A stretch of DNA of 64,000 nt from Agrobacterium leguminum (lineage in GTDB: Bacteria > Pseudomonadota > Alphaproteobacteria > Rhizobiales > Rhizobiaceae): positions 1-64,000 of the forward strand of contig NZ_JADQWB010000008.1 in the NCBI RefSeq assembly GCF_015704895.1. Reading direction: 5' to 3'. Below, one piece after another: positions 26,463 to 34,565 of this stretch. Positions within the stretch are counted from its first letter, which is position 1; each line of letters opens with the position of its first letter. A program made the translations under genes and the position numbers. The notes below the pieces were generated by a model. That model was not told where the DNA came from, searched no databases, and was given only the letters and a program-made list of their open reading frames with translations.

Positions 26463-27215
26463 ATGCCGGATGCAGCCCCTCCCGTCATCACCCCGCGCGG
26501 CGCAAAGATCGAGCCCTCGGCCGGCGCGCCTTTCGAGGCCGTGCGCGTGGCCCGCGATGTCCTGCACACTTCCCGCACGGCGGCGCTTGCAACCCTCGAT
26601 CCCGTCAGCGGCTATCCCTATACGACCGCCACCAATATCGGCATCGAGCCGGACGGCACGCCCTTCTTCTTCGCGGCCGGGCTGACGCTGCATGCCCGCA
26701 ACATGGAGACAGACGCGCGCATCTCGCTGACGCTCGCCCCCTTCGGCAAGGGTGACGCGCTGACGCTGCCGCGGCTGACGCTGGTGGGCACGGCGGAACA
26801 AATCGGTCCGGATGAAGTGCCGCTCGCCATCGCGCGCTACATTGCCCGCTACCCCAAAGCGAAACTTTATCTCTCCCTTCCCGACACGCGGCTTTACCGG
26901 CTGCGGACGGAAGGTGTGCAGATCAATGGCGGCCCGGCCCGCAATGCCAGCAACATCACCCCGGCCGATCTGCGCACCGATCTGTCAGGCGCAGACGAAC
27001 TGATGGCGGCGGCGGAAAGCGAAGCCATCCGCCTCAACGCCATCAAGGGCGAAGCGGCCCGGCTCGCCGTTCTGGCCGGCGCAAAGACTGGCCGCTGGAC
27101 GATAACCTCCATCGACCCGGATGGCATCGATCTCGCATCGGCGAGCGATCTGGCCAGGCTGTGGTTTGCGGAGCGGGTGACGACGTTGAAGCAATTTGGG
27201 AAGGCGCTTGCTTAG
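26463..27215 (+). CDS. HugZ-like heme-utilisation / pyridoxamine-phosphate-oxidase fold protein
   Basis: Protein of 250 residues with a split-barrel flavin/heme-binding domain (about 25-165: ARDVLHTSRTAALATLD, PFFFAAGLTLHARNM, LTLVGTAEQI) and a C-terminal DUF2470-type helical domain (about 175-245). Proteins of this architecture (HugZ/HutZ) degrade or handle heme. No iron-uptake genes are adjacent, and the gene stands alone between two inverted palindromic repeats. An AGGAAACGAC ribosome site supports the start. Function is assigned at family level only. Confidence 0.85.
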   Translation: MPDAAPPVITPRGAKIEPSAGAPFEAVRVARDVLHTSRTAALATLDPVSGYPYTTATNIGIEPDGTPFFFAAGLTLHARNMETDARISLTLAPFGKGDALTLPRLTLVGTAEQIGPDEVPLAIARYIARYPKAKLYLSLPDTRLYRLRTEGVQINGGPARNASNITPADLRTDLSGADELMAAAESEAIRLNAIKGEAARLAVLAGAKTGRWTITSIDPDGIDLASASDLARLWFAERVTTLKQFGKALA

Positions 27216-27259
27216 CTTTTGAAGTGACGTGCCCAAGCGATTCACAAACCTGGGACAAT

Positions 27260-27356
27260 CCCCTCTCCTCCGTCATGCTCGGGCCTGTCCCGAGCATCTG
27301 CTGCCTATCAATTTGCGATAGGTGATTGGATCCTCGGGAGAAGCCCGAGGATGACG
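27260..27356 (+). repeat. Palindromic intergenic repeat, copy B
   Basis: Inverted copy of the 26327-26421 element, with the same outer hairpins (TGCTCGGGCCTGTCCCGAGCA and TCCTCGGG...CCCGAGGA) and a different central spacer. Confidence 0.8.
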
Positions 27357-27381
27357 AAACGAACGTTTCGAATTTCCCATC

Positions 27382-27420
27382 AAAAAAGGCCGGGCCGCTT
27401 TCCGCGACCCGGCCTCTTCT
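27382..27420 (-). terminator. Terminator of ridA
   Basis: Strong GGCCGGG/CCCGGCC stem with an inner CGC/GCG extension; on the minus strand it ends in a T run. Lies 20 bases beyond the ridA stop. Confidence 0.85.
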
Positions 27421-27439
27421 TAAAAACTCAGACGGATGC

Positions 27440-27781
27440 TCAGAGAGCAGCGGTCACGATGAACTCAACCTTGTAATCCGGCGTTGCCAATGGTGCGCCG
27501 CTGGTGGCGCGGGCCGGCGGGTTTGCCGGGTCGATCCAGCCTTCCCAGACGGCGTTCATTTCGCCGAAGGTGGACATGTCGGAGAGATAGATGATCGTCT
27601 GCAGGATCTTCGACTTGTCCGAACCGGCAGCGGCCAGCAGGCGGTCGACTTCAGCGAGAGCGGACTTGCTCTGCTCCGTAACGCTCGTGCCTTCGCCAAC
27701 CTGGCCGGCCAGATAAACGGTGTTGCCGTGAACGACGGCGCCGCTCATGCGCTTGCCCGGCTCGATACGCTTGATGGTCAT
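27440..27781 (-). CDS. RidA family protein (enamine/imine deaminase)
   Basis: Trimeric YjgF/YER057c/UK114 family protein, 113 residues. RidA hydrolyses reactive 2-aminoacrylate and related enamines. The chain shows the family core (NTVYLAGQVG, KSKILQTIIYLSDMSTFGEMNAVW, ATPDYKVEFIVTAAL). The Arg of the active site is placed in PPARATSGA. Length is slightly shorter than canonical RidA, typical of the Rid5-7 groups, so deaminase activity is not certain. An AGGAG ribosome site supports the ATG. It follows the DUF442 gene by 48 bases and is probably cotranscribed. Confidence 0.9.
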   Translation of the reverse strand: MTIKRIEPGKRMSGAVVHGNTVYLAGQVGEGTSVTEQSKSALAEVDRLLAAAGSDKSKILQTIIYLSDMSTFGEMNAVWEGWIDPANPPARATSGAPLATPDYKVEFIVTAAL

Positions 27782-27829
27782 GGAAAACTCCTGTTGATTG
27801 GCATTTAAAATAGAACGATGCGCGGAAAA

Positions 27830-28168
27830 TCAGCCGCGCAGGTGATGGGTCTTTTCGTAAATCGCCGTCGAGCGCGCGCCGGAACGGCAATAGCCGAGCA
27901 TCGGGCGCTGCAATTCGTCCAGTGCATCCACCATGCCGGTAACGGCATCGGCATCGACGCCATAACGGCCAACCGGCACATGCATGATGGTAAGGCCAAG
28001 CTGTTCGGCACGCTCGGCAATATCGGCGAAAAGCGGCTGGCCGTCTTCTTCGCCGTCAGGGCGGTGGCAGACGATCGACTTGAAGCCGAGCGCCTTGATC
28101 TCATCGAGATCGGCGACGCTGATCTGTCCCGTTACCGAATATTCGTCGTCTATGCGCCTGATATCCAT
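27830..28168 (-). CDS. TIGR01244 / DUF442 family phosphatase-sulfurtransferase-like protein
   Basis: Small protein of 112 residues with a phosphatase-like fold and the active loop GYCRSGARS (Cys94, Arg99), spaced as in the TIGR01244 family. The same domain is fused to a persulfide dioxygenase in the sulfide-responsive Blh protein of Agrobacterium and Xylella relatives, so a role in sulfur detoxification is possible. Here it is free-standing. The start has a GGAGG ribosome site. It is cotranscribed with ridA, which handles reactive amino-acid intermediates; a functional link is speculative. Confidence 0.85.
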   Translation of the reverse strand: MDIRRIDDEYSVTGQISVADLDEIKALGFKSIVCHRPDGEEDGQPLFADIAERAEQLGLTIMHVPVGRYGVDADAVTGMVDALDELQRPMLGYCRSGARSTAIYEKTHHLRG

Positions 28169-28285
28169 GTCATGCCTCCGCTGAAACCGGCGTCCGCGCC
28201 GCTGGCTGTCACCCTTGAAATCCGCATCCGATGTAAGCGGTCAAACCCCGTGCGTCAATGATGGCGCACCGTCATTCGCTACAGT

Positions 28286-29119
28286 TCAGAGGATGGAAAA
28301 GCGCAGGCCGAAGGAACGGCTTTCGCCCGGCTGGAGAATATTGAACTCGCCGGCCGCCTCAAGCTCGCCGCGCCCCACCCAGCGATGCGATACCGGCTCG
28401 ATGCCGAGCACATTGGCCGGCGCCTGCTGGTTGCGCCACATCTGCAGATAGGGCAGCGTTTCCGTGCGAAAACGCACGGTCAGCGTCTTCCCGCCGATGG
28501 CCGCAATCGGTCCGAGCGCGAGCGACGCCCACTCGTCATCACCGGCGGGAACGCAGAAAACGGTGCCCGGCTCTTCGCCGAAACGCCAGCTGTGGCCGCC
28601 GCCTTCCAACATCCCGCCTTCAAGCCGCACGGCATCGTCGAAGAGACGCGCGCCGATATTCATGTGATACATCAGGAACACCGGGATGGGCCGCTCGGAC
28701 GTGTTGACGATCCGGTCATCGAGGCTGACTTCGCCGCTTTCTCCGTCGATACGCCATGTCCGTTCCAGAAGCGCAGTGCCGCCATCGGCAAGCTTCACGG
28801 GAACCTCGACGCGCGCCAATGCATTGGACTCGTGAACGTCGAACGCGATGATCGTCGCGGGATGGGAGGAAAAGGATCCATGCAGCGGATATCGACGCCC
28901 TTCGCCGTCGCCATGGATCGGCTCGGGATGGCGGATATGGTCGGGGCCGCAGGTGAACAGAAAGCCTTCCAGCGAGTGGTCGATGCGTGCATCGCCATCG
29001 TCGGGAATAGCGCGGCCGGGCGCGATGTCGATGCCATCGACGACGCAGGCGCCGATATCGAAAACGGAGGTTTCATCGAGGAAAATGCGTGGCGATCTGC
29101 CAGCCTGAAACGAACGCAA
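28286..29119 (-). CDS. DUF4432 / aldose 1-epimerase-like protein
   Basis: Protein of 277 residues with the galactose-mutarotase beta-sandwich signature: HGSFSSHPA in the N-terminal half, a LMYHMNIGARL segment carrying the second conserved His and a late GIEPVSHRW segment. DUF4432 members are often found in sugar catabolic operons. Neighbours here are not sugar genes. No signal peptide is apparent. The precise substrate is unknown. Confidence 0.82.
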   Translation of the reverse strand: MRSFQAGRSPRIFLDETSVFDIGACVVDGIDIAPGRAIPDDGDARIDHSLEGFLFTCGPDHIRHPEPIHGDGEGRRYPLHGSFSSHPATIIAFDVHESNALARVEVPVKLADGGTALLERTWRIDGESGEVSLDDRIVNTSERPIPVFLMYHMNIGARLFDDAVRLEGGMLEGGGHSWRFGEEPGTVFCVPAGDDEWASLALGPIAAIGGKTLTVRFRTETLPYLQMWRNQQAPANVLGIEPVSHRWVGRGELEAAGEFNILQPGESRSFGLRFSIL

Positions 29120-29182
29120 GATAACCTCCCTGTGACCCTAAAAACGCATGCTTCACGGAAACGCTACTAACCGTGACGGAAA

Positions 29183-29198
29183 TTAAGATTGCATTAAC
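29183..29198 (+). promoter_or_regulatory. CtrA-binding box upstream of the L,D-transpeptidase
   Basis: TTAA at 29183-29186, seven bases, then TTAAC at 29194-29198: an exact match to the alphaproteobacterial CtrA consensus TTAA-N7-TTAAC. It lies 77 bases upstream of the chosen start and suggests cell-cycle control. Confidence 0.65.
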
Positions 29199-29274
29199 CG
29201 CGAATTCACCTTTTTCACAATAGGGTCAAGATTGCGGTGTGTTTATCGGTGAACAAGCAAGGGATAGCAGAATC

Positions 29275-30663
29275 GTGAAACAGTTTCTTAACGCAGCTCT
29301 GGGTCTGACAGTCGCGCTGGCGGCAGCTATCGCCCCGCTACAGGCTGGCGCGCAGCAGCGTTATGGCGATCAGCAGACGATGCTGGTGACCCCGGACGGT
29401 CGCGTGCTCGACTTTATGCCGGAGCGCGGCGATATCGTCATCAGCCGCGATTCCATGGGACGCACGGTGTTTTACGACCAGTACGGCAATCTCCTCGCCA
29501 CCGAAATGCCCTCCGGCTACCAGCAGCGGCAGCAGGCGCGCCAGCGCGACACCACCTATTATCCGCCTGCTCCCGGCGGCCAATATCGTGAGCCGCAACG
29601 CGACTACGGCTATCAGGACAATGGCAGCGTGCGCGATTACCGCGAATATCGCGGCGACGGTTCCGACGAGAATTTCTACACCGGCTCCGTTCCCGCACCC
29701 GGTGCGGTTGAAAGCGGCCCGCTCGGCCAGCCGATGCCGGGCGAAAGCACCACCGCCGCCGTTCCGCAGCCGGACCACCTGATCGAGCGTCATACACCGG
29801 TGACAACGCCGGTCAATCGCTCGCGCCAAGAAATCGTTGCGCTCCAGACATTCCTCGACCGTGAAGGCATCTCGCCCGGCGTTATCGACGGCAAGATGGG
29901 CGACAATGTCAACAAGGCGATTGCCGCCTGGCAGGACATGACCGGCGAAAAGCTCGACCCCAACAATTCCGATGACATTCTGGAGCGTCTGCGCGCTTCC
30001 GGCGGTATGCCGATCGTCGACTATACCATCACCGCCGCCGACGCCGCCGGTCCCTATGTCGCCTCCATCCCGGACGACTATGCCGAGAAGTCGCAGCTGC
30101 CTGCCCTCTCCTTCACCTCGACTTCGGAAGCGCTCGCCGAACGCTTCCACATGGATGAGAACTATCTGAAGGAACTCAACCCCGGCATCGATTTTTCCGT
30201 GCCCGGCACCATCATCAAGGTCGTCAATCCGGGCGAGACGAAAAAGGGACAGGTCGCCCGTATCGTCGCGCATAAGGGCATCAAACAGGTCTTCGCCTAT
30301 GGTCAGGACGGCAATCTGATCGCCGCCTATCCCGCCACCATCGGTTCCACGGACACGCCCTCGCCGAGCGGCACGCACACGGTGGAGCGTATCGCGCTCA
30401 ATCCCGGCTACACCTATAATCCGAAGATCAACTTCAAGCAGGGCCAGAACGACAAGATCCTGCAGATCCCACCGGGTCCGAACGGCCCGGTCGGTACGGT
30501 CTGGATTGCGCTGTCGAAGCCGACCTACGGCATTCACGGCACGCCGGAACCCTCGAAGATCGGCAAGACCAACAGCCACGGCTGTATCCGCCTGACCAAC
30601 TGGGATGCGACCGAACTGGCGAAAATGGTCCGCCCCGGCGTGGTGGTCGAATTCGCGGAATAG
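29275..30663 (+). CDS. L,D-transpeptidase (YkuD) with peptidoglycan-binding region
   Basis: Periplasmic enzyme that forms 3-3 cross-links or attaches proteins to peptidoglycan. From GTG 29275 (AGGGA ribosome site) it has 462 residues, with a signal peptide 1-26, a Gln/Arg/Tyr-rich low-complexity stretch (about 75-150), a peptidoglycan-binding-like helix region (about 175-225), a LysM-like segment (about 270-310) and a C-terminal YkuD domain with catalytic Cys437 in NSHGCIRL. Rhizobiales grow at the pole and rely heavily on such enzymes. A consensus CtrA box precedes it, and a strong terminator follows. Confidence 0.94.
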   Translation: MKQFLNAALGLTVALAAAIAPLQAGAQQRYGDQQTMLVTPDGRVLDFMPERGDIVISRDSMGRTVFYDQYGNLLATEMPSGYQQRQQARQRDTTYYPPAPGGQYREPQRDYGYQDNGSVRDYREYRGDGSDENFYTGSVPAPGAVESGPLGQPMPGESTTAAVPQPDHLIERHTPVTTPVNRSRQEIVALQTFLDREGISPGVIDGKMGDNVNKAIAAWQDMTGEKLDPNNSDDILERLRASGGMPIVDYTITAADAAGPYVASIPDDYAEKSQLPALSFTSTSEALAERFHMDENYLKELNPGIDFSVPGTIIKVVNPGETKKGQVARIVAHKGIKQVFAYGQDGNLIAAYPATIGSTDTPSPSGTHTVERIALNPGYTYNPKINFKQGQNDKILQIPPGPNGPVGTVWIALSKPTYGIHGTPEPSKIGKTNSHGCIRLTNWDATELAKMVRPGVVVEFAE

Positions 30664-30683
30664 GATCGACCGAAAGAAAAAAG

Positions 30684-30718
30684 AAAAAGCCCGGCGGTTT
30701 GGTCCGCCGGGCTTTTTT
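30684..30718 (+). terminator. Terminator of the L,D-transpeptidase gene
   Basis: AAAAAGCCCGGCGG and CCGCCGGGCTTTTTT form a long perfect stem with a TTTGGT loop; flanking runs make it usable from both sides, also for the convergent MFS gene. Confidence 0.92.
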
Positions 30719-30732
30719 CATCTAAAGGCTTT

Positions 30733-31941
30733 TCAGTCGCGTTTTTCCGTGAGGAAATAAAGCAGGGCTGCCACCGGCAAGGCGAAGCCGATCCACGAGG
30801 CGGCTTGCCATTCGCCGACGGCATAGGCCCAGCCGCCAACGGCGGAACCGATTGCGCCGCCCATGAAGAACGTCGCCATATAGATACCGTTCAGGCGGCT
30901 GCGGAATTCCGCTCCGAGCGTGAAGATGGCACGCTGGCCAAGCACCAGATTGGTGGTGACGCCGAAATCCAGAACGATGGCTGCGACGACCAGAATGGCG
31001 AGCGCGAGATGCGAGCCTTCCGGTGCAAGATGCGTGACGGCGAAGGAGAGCGCCACCGCCACCAGGGCAAAAAAGGTGGCCGCACGCGTCCAGCCACGAT
31101 CCGCCATCCGCCCGGCAATCGGCGCGGCCACGGTGCCGGCCGCACCGGCGAGCGCGAAGAGCGCGATCTCACCCTGGCTCAGATTGAAATGCGGTCCGCT
31201 CAGATAAAGCGGCGTCGTGGTCCAGAACAGGCTGAAAGCCGCAAACAGGAAGGCGTGATAGATCGCCCGCCGCCGCAGGATCGGCGTGTGCAGCGCCAGC
31301 CGGCCCATCGAAGCCATCAAGGCCCCATAGCTCAGCCGCGCATCAGGCATACGGACGGGCAGAAGCCGGAAAAGCACCACGGCAAGAAGCGCCATGACGG
31401 CCGCCGAGGTCAGAAACACACCCCGCCAGGAGACCACTTCCGACAAAAGGCTGGAAACCGGCCGCGCCAACATGATGCCGGCCATCAGCCCGCTCATGAC
31501 ATTGCCGACCACCCGGCCGCGAATGGCGTGCGGCGCCATATGGGCGGCATAGGGAACGATGACCTGCACCGCCACGGAACTGACGCCGACCAGAAAGGCC
31601 GCAATCAGAAACGGGGCCGCATGCGGCGCGAATGCCGCCGCCACAAGGGAAAGCACCGCCATAGCGACAGCGCTGACCACCAGCTTGCGGTTTTCAACGA
31701 GATCGCCAAGCGGCACGACAAACAGCAGACCGATACCGTAACCGATCTGGGTCAGGGTCACGATCAGCCCCGTCGCGCCGGCAGAAAGACCGAGTTCCGC
31801 CCCAATGATGCCGGCAAGCGGCTGGCCATAATAAAGATTGGCGGCAATCAGTCCGCAGGCTGTCGCCAAGAGAAACGTCAAGGCCGGGGAAATGGATGTT
31901 GCCTCGACATCATCCCCTTCAATTACACGCGTCGTCATCAT
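30733..31941 (-). CDS. MFS transporter (DHA1-like drug exporter)
   Basis: Twelve-helix major facilitator protein of 402 residues. The loop 2-3 motif appears as PLGDLVENRKLV and a motif-C-like GLMAGIMLARP lies in helix 5, features of drug/H+ antiporters. The start at 31941 (ATG ATG) has a GGAGAA ribosome site; an upstream TTG is rejected. An inverted-repeat operator (31954-31969) overlaps its promoter region, and the upstream TetR gene carries the same motif, so this exporter is the regulator's target. Confidence 0.9.
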   Translation of the reverse strand: MMTTRVIEGDDVEATSISPALTFLLATACGLIAANLYYGQPLAGIIGAELGLSAGATGLIVTLTQIGYGIGLLFVVPLGDLVENRKLVVSAVAMAVLSLVAAAFAPHAAPFLIAAFLVGVSSVAVQVIVPYAAHMAPHAIRGRVVGNVMSGLMAGIMLARPVSSLLSEVVSWRGVFLTSAAVMALLAVVLFRLLPVRMPDARLSYGALMASMGRLALHTPILRRRAIYHAFLFAAFSLFWTTTPLYLSGPHFNLSQGEIALFALAGAAGTVAAPIAGRMADRGWTRAATFFALVAVALSFAVTHLAPEGSHLALAILVVAAIVLDFGVTTNLVLGQRAIFTLGAEFRSRLNGIYMATFFMGGAIGSAVGGWAYAVGEWQAASWIGFALPVAALLYFLTEKRD

Positions 31942-31953
31942 TTTCTCCAATAT

Positions 31954-31969
31954 GGAAACAATCGTTTCC
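31954..31969. promoter_or_regulatory. TetR operator before the MFS gene
   Basis: GGAAACAATCGTTTCC, arms of six bases around AATC, 13 bases from the MFS start codon. Matches the copy at 32621-32636 except near the centre. Confidence 0.72.
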
Positions 31970-31984
31970 TAAATAGTCACAAAA

Positions 31985-32608
31985 TCACTCGACAAGCTTC
32001 ATGGCGATATCCACCACGGCCACCATGTCTTTGAGGCTGCGCCCCGTCTTTCCCACCACGCGCATGCCGTACATCATGCACAGCATCGCCCGGGCGAGAT
32101 CGTCGGGATCGGCCTTCGAACGCACGGAACCATCCTTCTGCCCTTCGGCAACGAGGCGGGCGACAATTCTCTCCCTCGCCTTCACCGCCCGCTCGACCAC
32201 GATTGCAATATCGTCATCCAGCGCCGCCAGATCGGCAGCAGCACCAACCACCAGACATCCATCGGAACCGACACCGCCATGCGACCGTTCCGCATAGAAC
32301 ATCAGGCCTGCCCTAACGCGCTCATAACCGGTATCGAAACCGGCCACCGCCGCCTCGAAACGCTCGGTCTGCACGATCCTGTAGCGTTCCATCGTGGCGA
32401 TGAAGATGGCTTTCTTGTCCTTGAAAGCCTTGTAAAGACTGCCCTGCGCCAGTTCCATCGCGTCGGTAAGATCACCGACGGAAGTGGCGTGATAACCGCG
32501 TCGCGAAAAAACGCGGATCGCCCCATCGAGCGCACGGTCGACGTCAAACTCGCGCGGCCTGCCGCGATGGCGCTGTTCCGGTGAATGGGTCTGGTTGATA
32601 TTGCTCAT
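31985..32608 (-). CDS. TetR/AcrR family transcriptional regulator
   Basis: Repressor of 207 residues from ATG 32608. The N-terminal HTH (about 15-60) contains ALDGAIRVFSRRGYHATSVGDLTDAM and the conserved GSLYKAFKDKKAIF helix; the C-terminal ligand domain is of the TetR_C_33-like type with GCLVVGAAADLA. It is cotranscribed or closely linked (43 bases) with the MFS exporter, and both start regions carry the same palindrome, so it likely represses itself and the exporter. An upstream start adding ten residues is possible but would cover the operator. Confidence 0.92.
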   Translation of the reverse strand: MSNINQTHSPEQRHRGRPREFDVDRALDGAIRVFSRRGYHATSVGDLTDAMELAQGSLYKAFKDKKAIFIATMERYRIVQTERFEAAVAGFDTGYERVRAGLMFYAERSHGGVGSDGCLVVGAAADLAALDDDIAIVVERAVKARERIVARLVAEGQKDGSVRSKADPDDLARAMLCMMYGMRVVGKTGRSLKDMVAVVDIAMKLVE

Positions 32609-32620
32609 GGCCGGAATATA

Positions 32621-32636
32621 GGAAACGATCATTTCC
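32621..32636. promoter_or_regulatory. TetR operator before its own gene
   Basis: GGAAACGATCATTTCC, a 16-base near-palindrome, 13 bases upstream of the TetR start. Same spacing to the start codon as the copy before the MFS gene. Confidence 0.72.
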
Positions 32637-32669
32637 AAATCAAGCGAATAATTTTATCCTCTGTGCGAA

Positions 32670-33212
32670 CTAGCGCGATGAAGCCGCGCGCCTGGCTATT
32701 TCCCGATACAACGCCTCGGGAGAAACGCCTATTTCAGCAGCGAGGCTCTTCCATTGCCCCTTGGGCGGAAGCAGACCTTCATTGACGGTGATCCAGGCAT
32801 CGAGCCGCGCGCCAACCGAGCGCAGCGCCAATATTTCCGCCCGCGTCCTGACCTTTTTTAGCTCGCCGGAGATATGATTTATCCATTCGAGTGCGAATGC
32901 GGGTTCGCGTTCCAGCAATTGCCGCAGCGTGCCGATAGGCACGAACAAGGCACGTCCGGCCGTCATAGCGATGGCGTCGCAGTGATATTTCTCCGAAAAC
33001 ACCGAGGCTTCGGCAAGAACCGTCATCGGCCCCGCCCGTTGCAACACGGCACTATGTCCATCCTCCTGAAACCGCATCAGATGGACATAACCCTCGACCA
33101 CCAGCGCCAGCACGTGAATGGAATCGCCTTGATGAAAAAGGTATTCGCCTTTTTCAAAGGATCTGGACACGGACGCCTTCGGGCGAAGCTGGTCAAAAAT
33201 CGAACTCGACAT
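32670..33212 (-). CDS. Crp/Fnr family transcriptional regulator
   Basis: Regulator of about 180 residues with an N-terminal cyclic-nucleotide-binding-like beta-roll (about 5-110: FEKGEYLFHQGDSIHVLALVVEGYVHLMR) and a short C-terminal winged helix (about 130-178: KSLAAEIGVSPEALYREIARR). No Fnr-type Cys cluster is present, and the chain is some 40 residues shorter than classical Crp. Starts at 33233 (TTG), 33224 and 33212 are all possible; none has a strong ribosome site. It is divergent from the small Spy-like gene, which may be its target. Confidence 0.85.
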   Translation of the reverse strand: MSSSIFDQLRPKASVSRSFEKGEYLFHQGDSIHVLALVVEGYVHLMRFQEDGHSAVLQRAGPMTVLAEASVFSEKYHCDAIAMTAGRALFVPIGTLRQLLEREPAFALEWINHISGELKKVRTRAEILALRSVGARLDAWITVNEGLLPPKGQWKSLAAEIGVSPEALYREIARRAASSR

Positions 33213-33281
33213 GATTTCTATCATGTCCGGCAAACGGGTCGGCTGACAAGCTCAGGGGATCGCAACAATCCGAGTAGCCCC

Positions 33282-33800
33282 ATGAAAACCACGGTTCTTG
33301 TCTTCCTCACCGCTCTTCTCCCCCTCTCAGCCGCCGGGGAAGAGCAGCATCTCCACCAATCGCCCTATGCGGGCCAGCAGAGCCGAACCATCAAGAGCCT
33401 GTCGGCTGAAGATATTGCCGAACTGGAACAGGGAGGCGGATGGGGCTTTGCGAAAGCCGCCGATCTCAACGGTATGCCGGGTCCCTCACATGTCAGCAAG
33501 ATGGCGACCGAACTGGCGCTGACGACCGAGCAGGCCGCCGCCGTCCAACAGCTGTTTCAAACCATGCGGAAAGATGCTGCGACAGAAGGCAGGCAAATGA
33601 TCGCCGGCGAAGCGGCACTGGATGCAGGCTTCCGTAATGGCTCAATCGATGCGGATCAACTGCGAGCGCAACTCGACCGTATTGAAGAAAGCCGCGCCAG
33701 ACTGAGATACATCCACCTTGCCGCTCATCTCGAAACGGCAAAGCTGCTGACCAAGGAGCAGGTCGCACGTTACAACAGGCTGCGCGGCTATGCGCCTTAA
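33282..33800 (+). CDS. Spy/CpxP-like periplasmic protein
   Basis: Secreted protein of 172 residues: signal peptide 1-19, a helical body with two LTxxQ-type motifs (LALTTEQ and LLTKEQ) typical of the Spy/CpxP periplasmic chaperone and metal-stress family, and His-rich residues after the cleavage site (EEQHLHQ). The fold is inferred from these motifs and the amphipathic helices. It is divergent from a Crp/Fnr regulator, 69 bases apart. A role in envelope or metal stress is likely; the ligand is not known. Confidence 0.7.
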   Translation: MKTTVLVFLTALLPLSAAGEEQHLHQSPYAGQQSRTIKSLSAEDIAELEQGGGWGFAKAADLNGMPGPSHVSKMATELALTTEQAAAVQQLFQTMRKDAATEGRQMIAGEAALDAGFRNGSIDADQLRAQLDRIEESRARLRYIHLAAHLETAKLLTKEQVARYNRLRGYAP

Positions 33801-33848
33801 CGAGCGCGCGGACGGAGCCGGTCCCTGCCCTGGCGGCAGCTCCGGCTT

Positions 33849-34565
33849 TCAGGCAGCCTTGCGGGTGAAAAGGCGCGCAGGTTGCGTGCCGAGCCGCAAA
33901 AGACGTTTCGGCAGCAGGCCGACGACTTCGGTGGCGAAGGCTTTCGCGTTCTCCACCGCCTTGTCGATATTGCTGACCTTGTCCTTGTCGAGACAGAGAA
34001 GCGTACCGCCATAGTCGAAAATATCGCGATAGGCCGCTCTCTCTACAATCGGCGTATTGAGCACCGAGACGTTCTTTTCCGCCAGCAGCATTTTGACCAG
34101 CAGCAGCGAGCGCGTCGCCACCATGGCATTCACCCGCGTCAGCACGATCGAATGGGCGATGGCCTTGCCCATTTTGCGGTTCAGGAATTCGATGTGATCC
34201 AGAACCTCGGCAGCACCGCGCGCATCCATGGCAGAGCCCTGCACCGGGATCAGCACGTGATCGGAAATACCGAGCGCCATGGTCAGAAGCGGGCTTTTCG
34301 CGCCCGGCAGGTCGATGATGAAACAGTCGGTATTGGTTTTATTCTCGCGAATATGGCCTTCAAGCGAAGCCATCGTCACATGCGAAATCACCGAGAGATT
34401 TTCGATCTCGCCGGACAAGTCGTGCCAGCGGGAAATCCACAATTGCGGATCGGCATCCAGAACCGTCACACGGTGGCCGCTGCGGGCGAGTTCGGTTGCC
34501 AGAAGCAGCACAGCAGTGGTTTTTCCGGCACCGCCCTTGGTGTTGGCAAAAGTAATGACAGGCAT
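33849..34565 (-). CDS. Orphan ParA-family ATPase (VirC1-like)
   Basis: Deviant Walker A ATPase of 238 residues, with KGGAGKTT at 10-17, VTVLDADPQ (Walker A') and DCFIIDLPGAKSP (Walker B). No parB or centromere-like repeats lie nearby. The single-domain form without N-terminal HTH resembles the VirC1/MinD-like orphans that position proteins or DNA at cell poles in Agrobacterium. It is monocistronic. A polar-localisation role is an inference; the cargo is unknown. Confidence 0.85.
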   Translation of the reverse strand: MPVITFANTKGGAGKTTAVLLLATELARSGHRVTVLDADPQLWISRWHDLSGEIENLSVISHVTMASLEGHIRENKTNTDCFIIDLPGAKSPLLTMALGISDHVLIPVQGSAMDARGAAEVLDHIEFLNRKMGKAIAHSIVLTRVNAMVATRSLLLVKMLLAEKNVSVLNTPIVERAAYRDIFDYGGTLLCLDKDKVSNIDKAVENAKAFATEVVGLLPKRLLRLGTQPARLFTRKAA

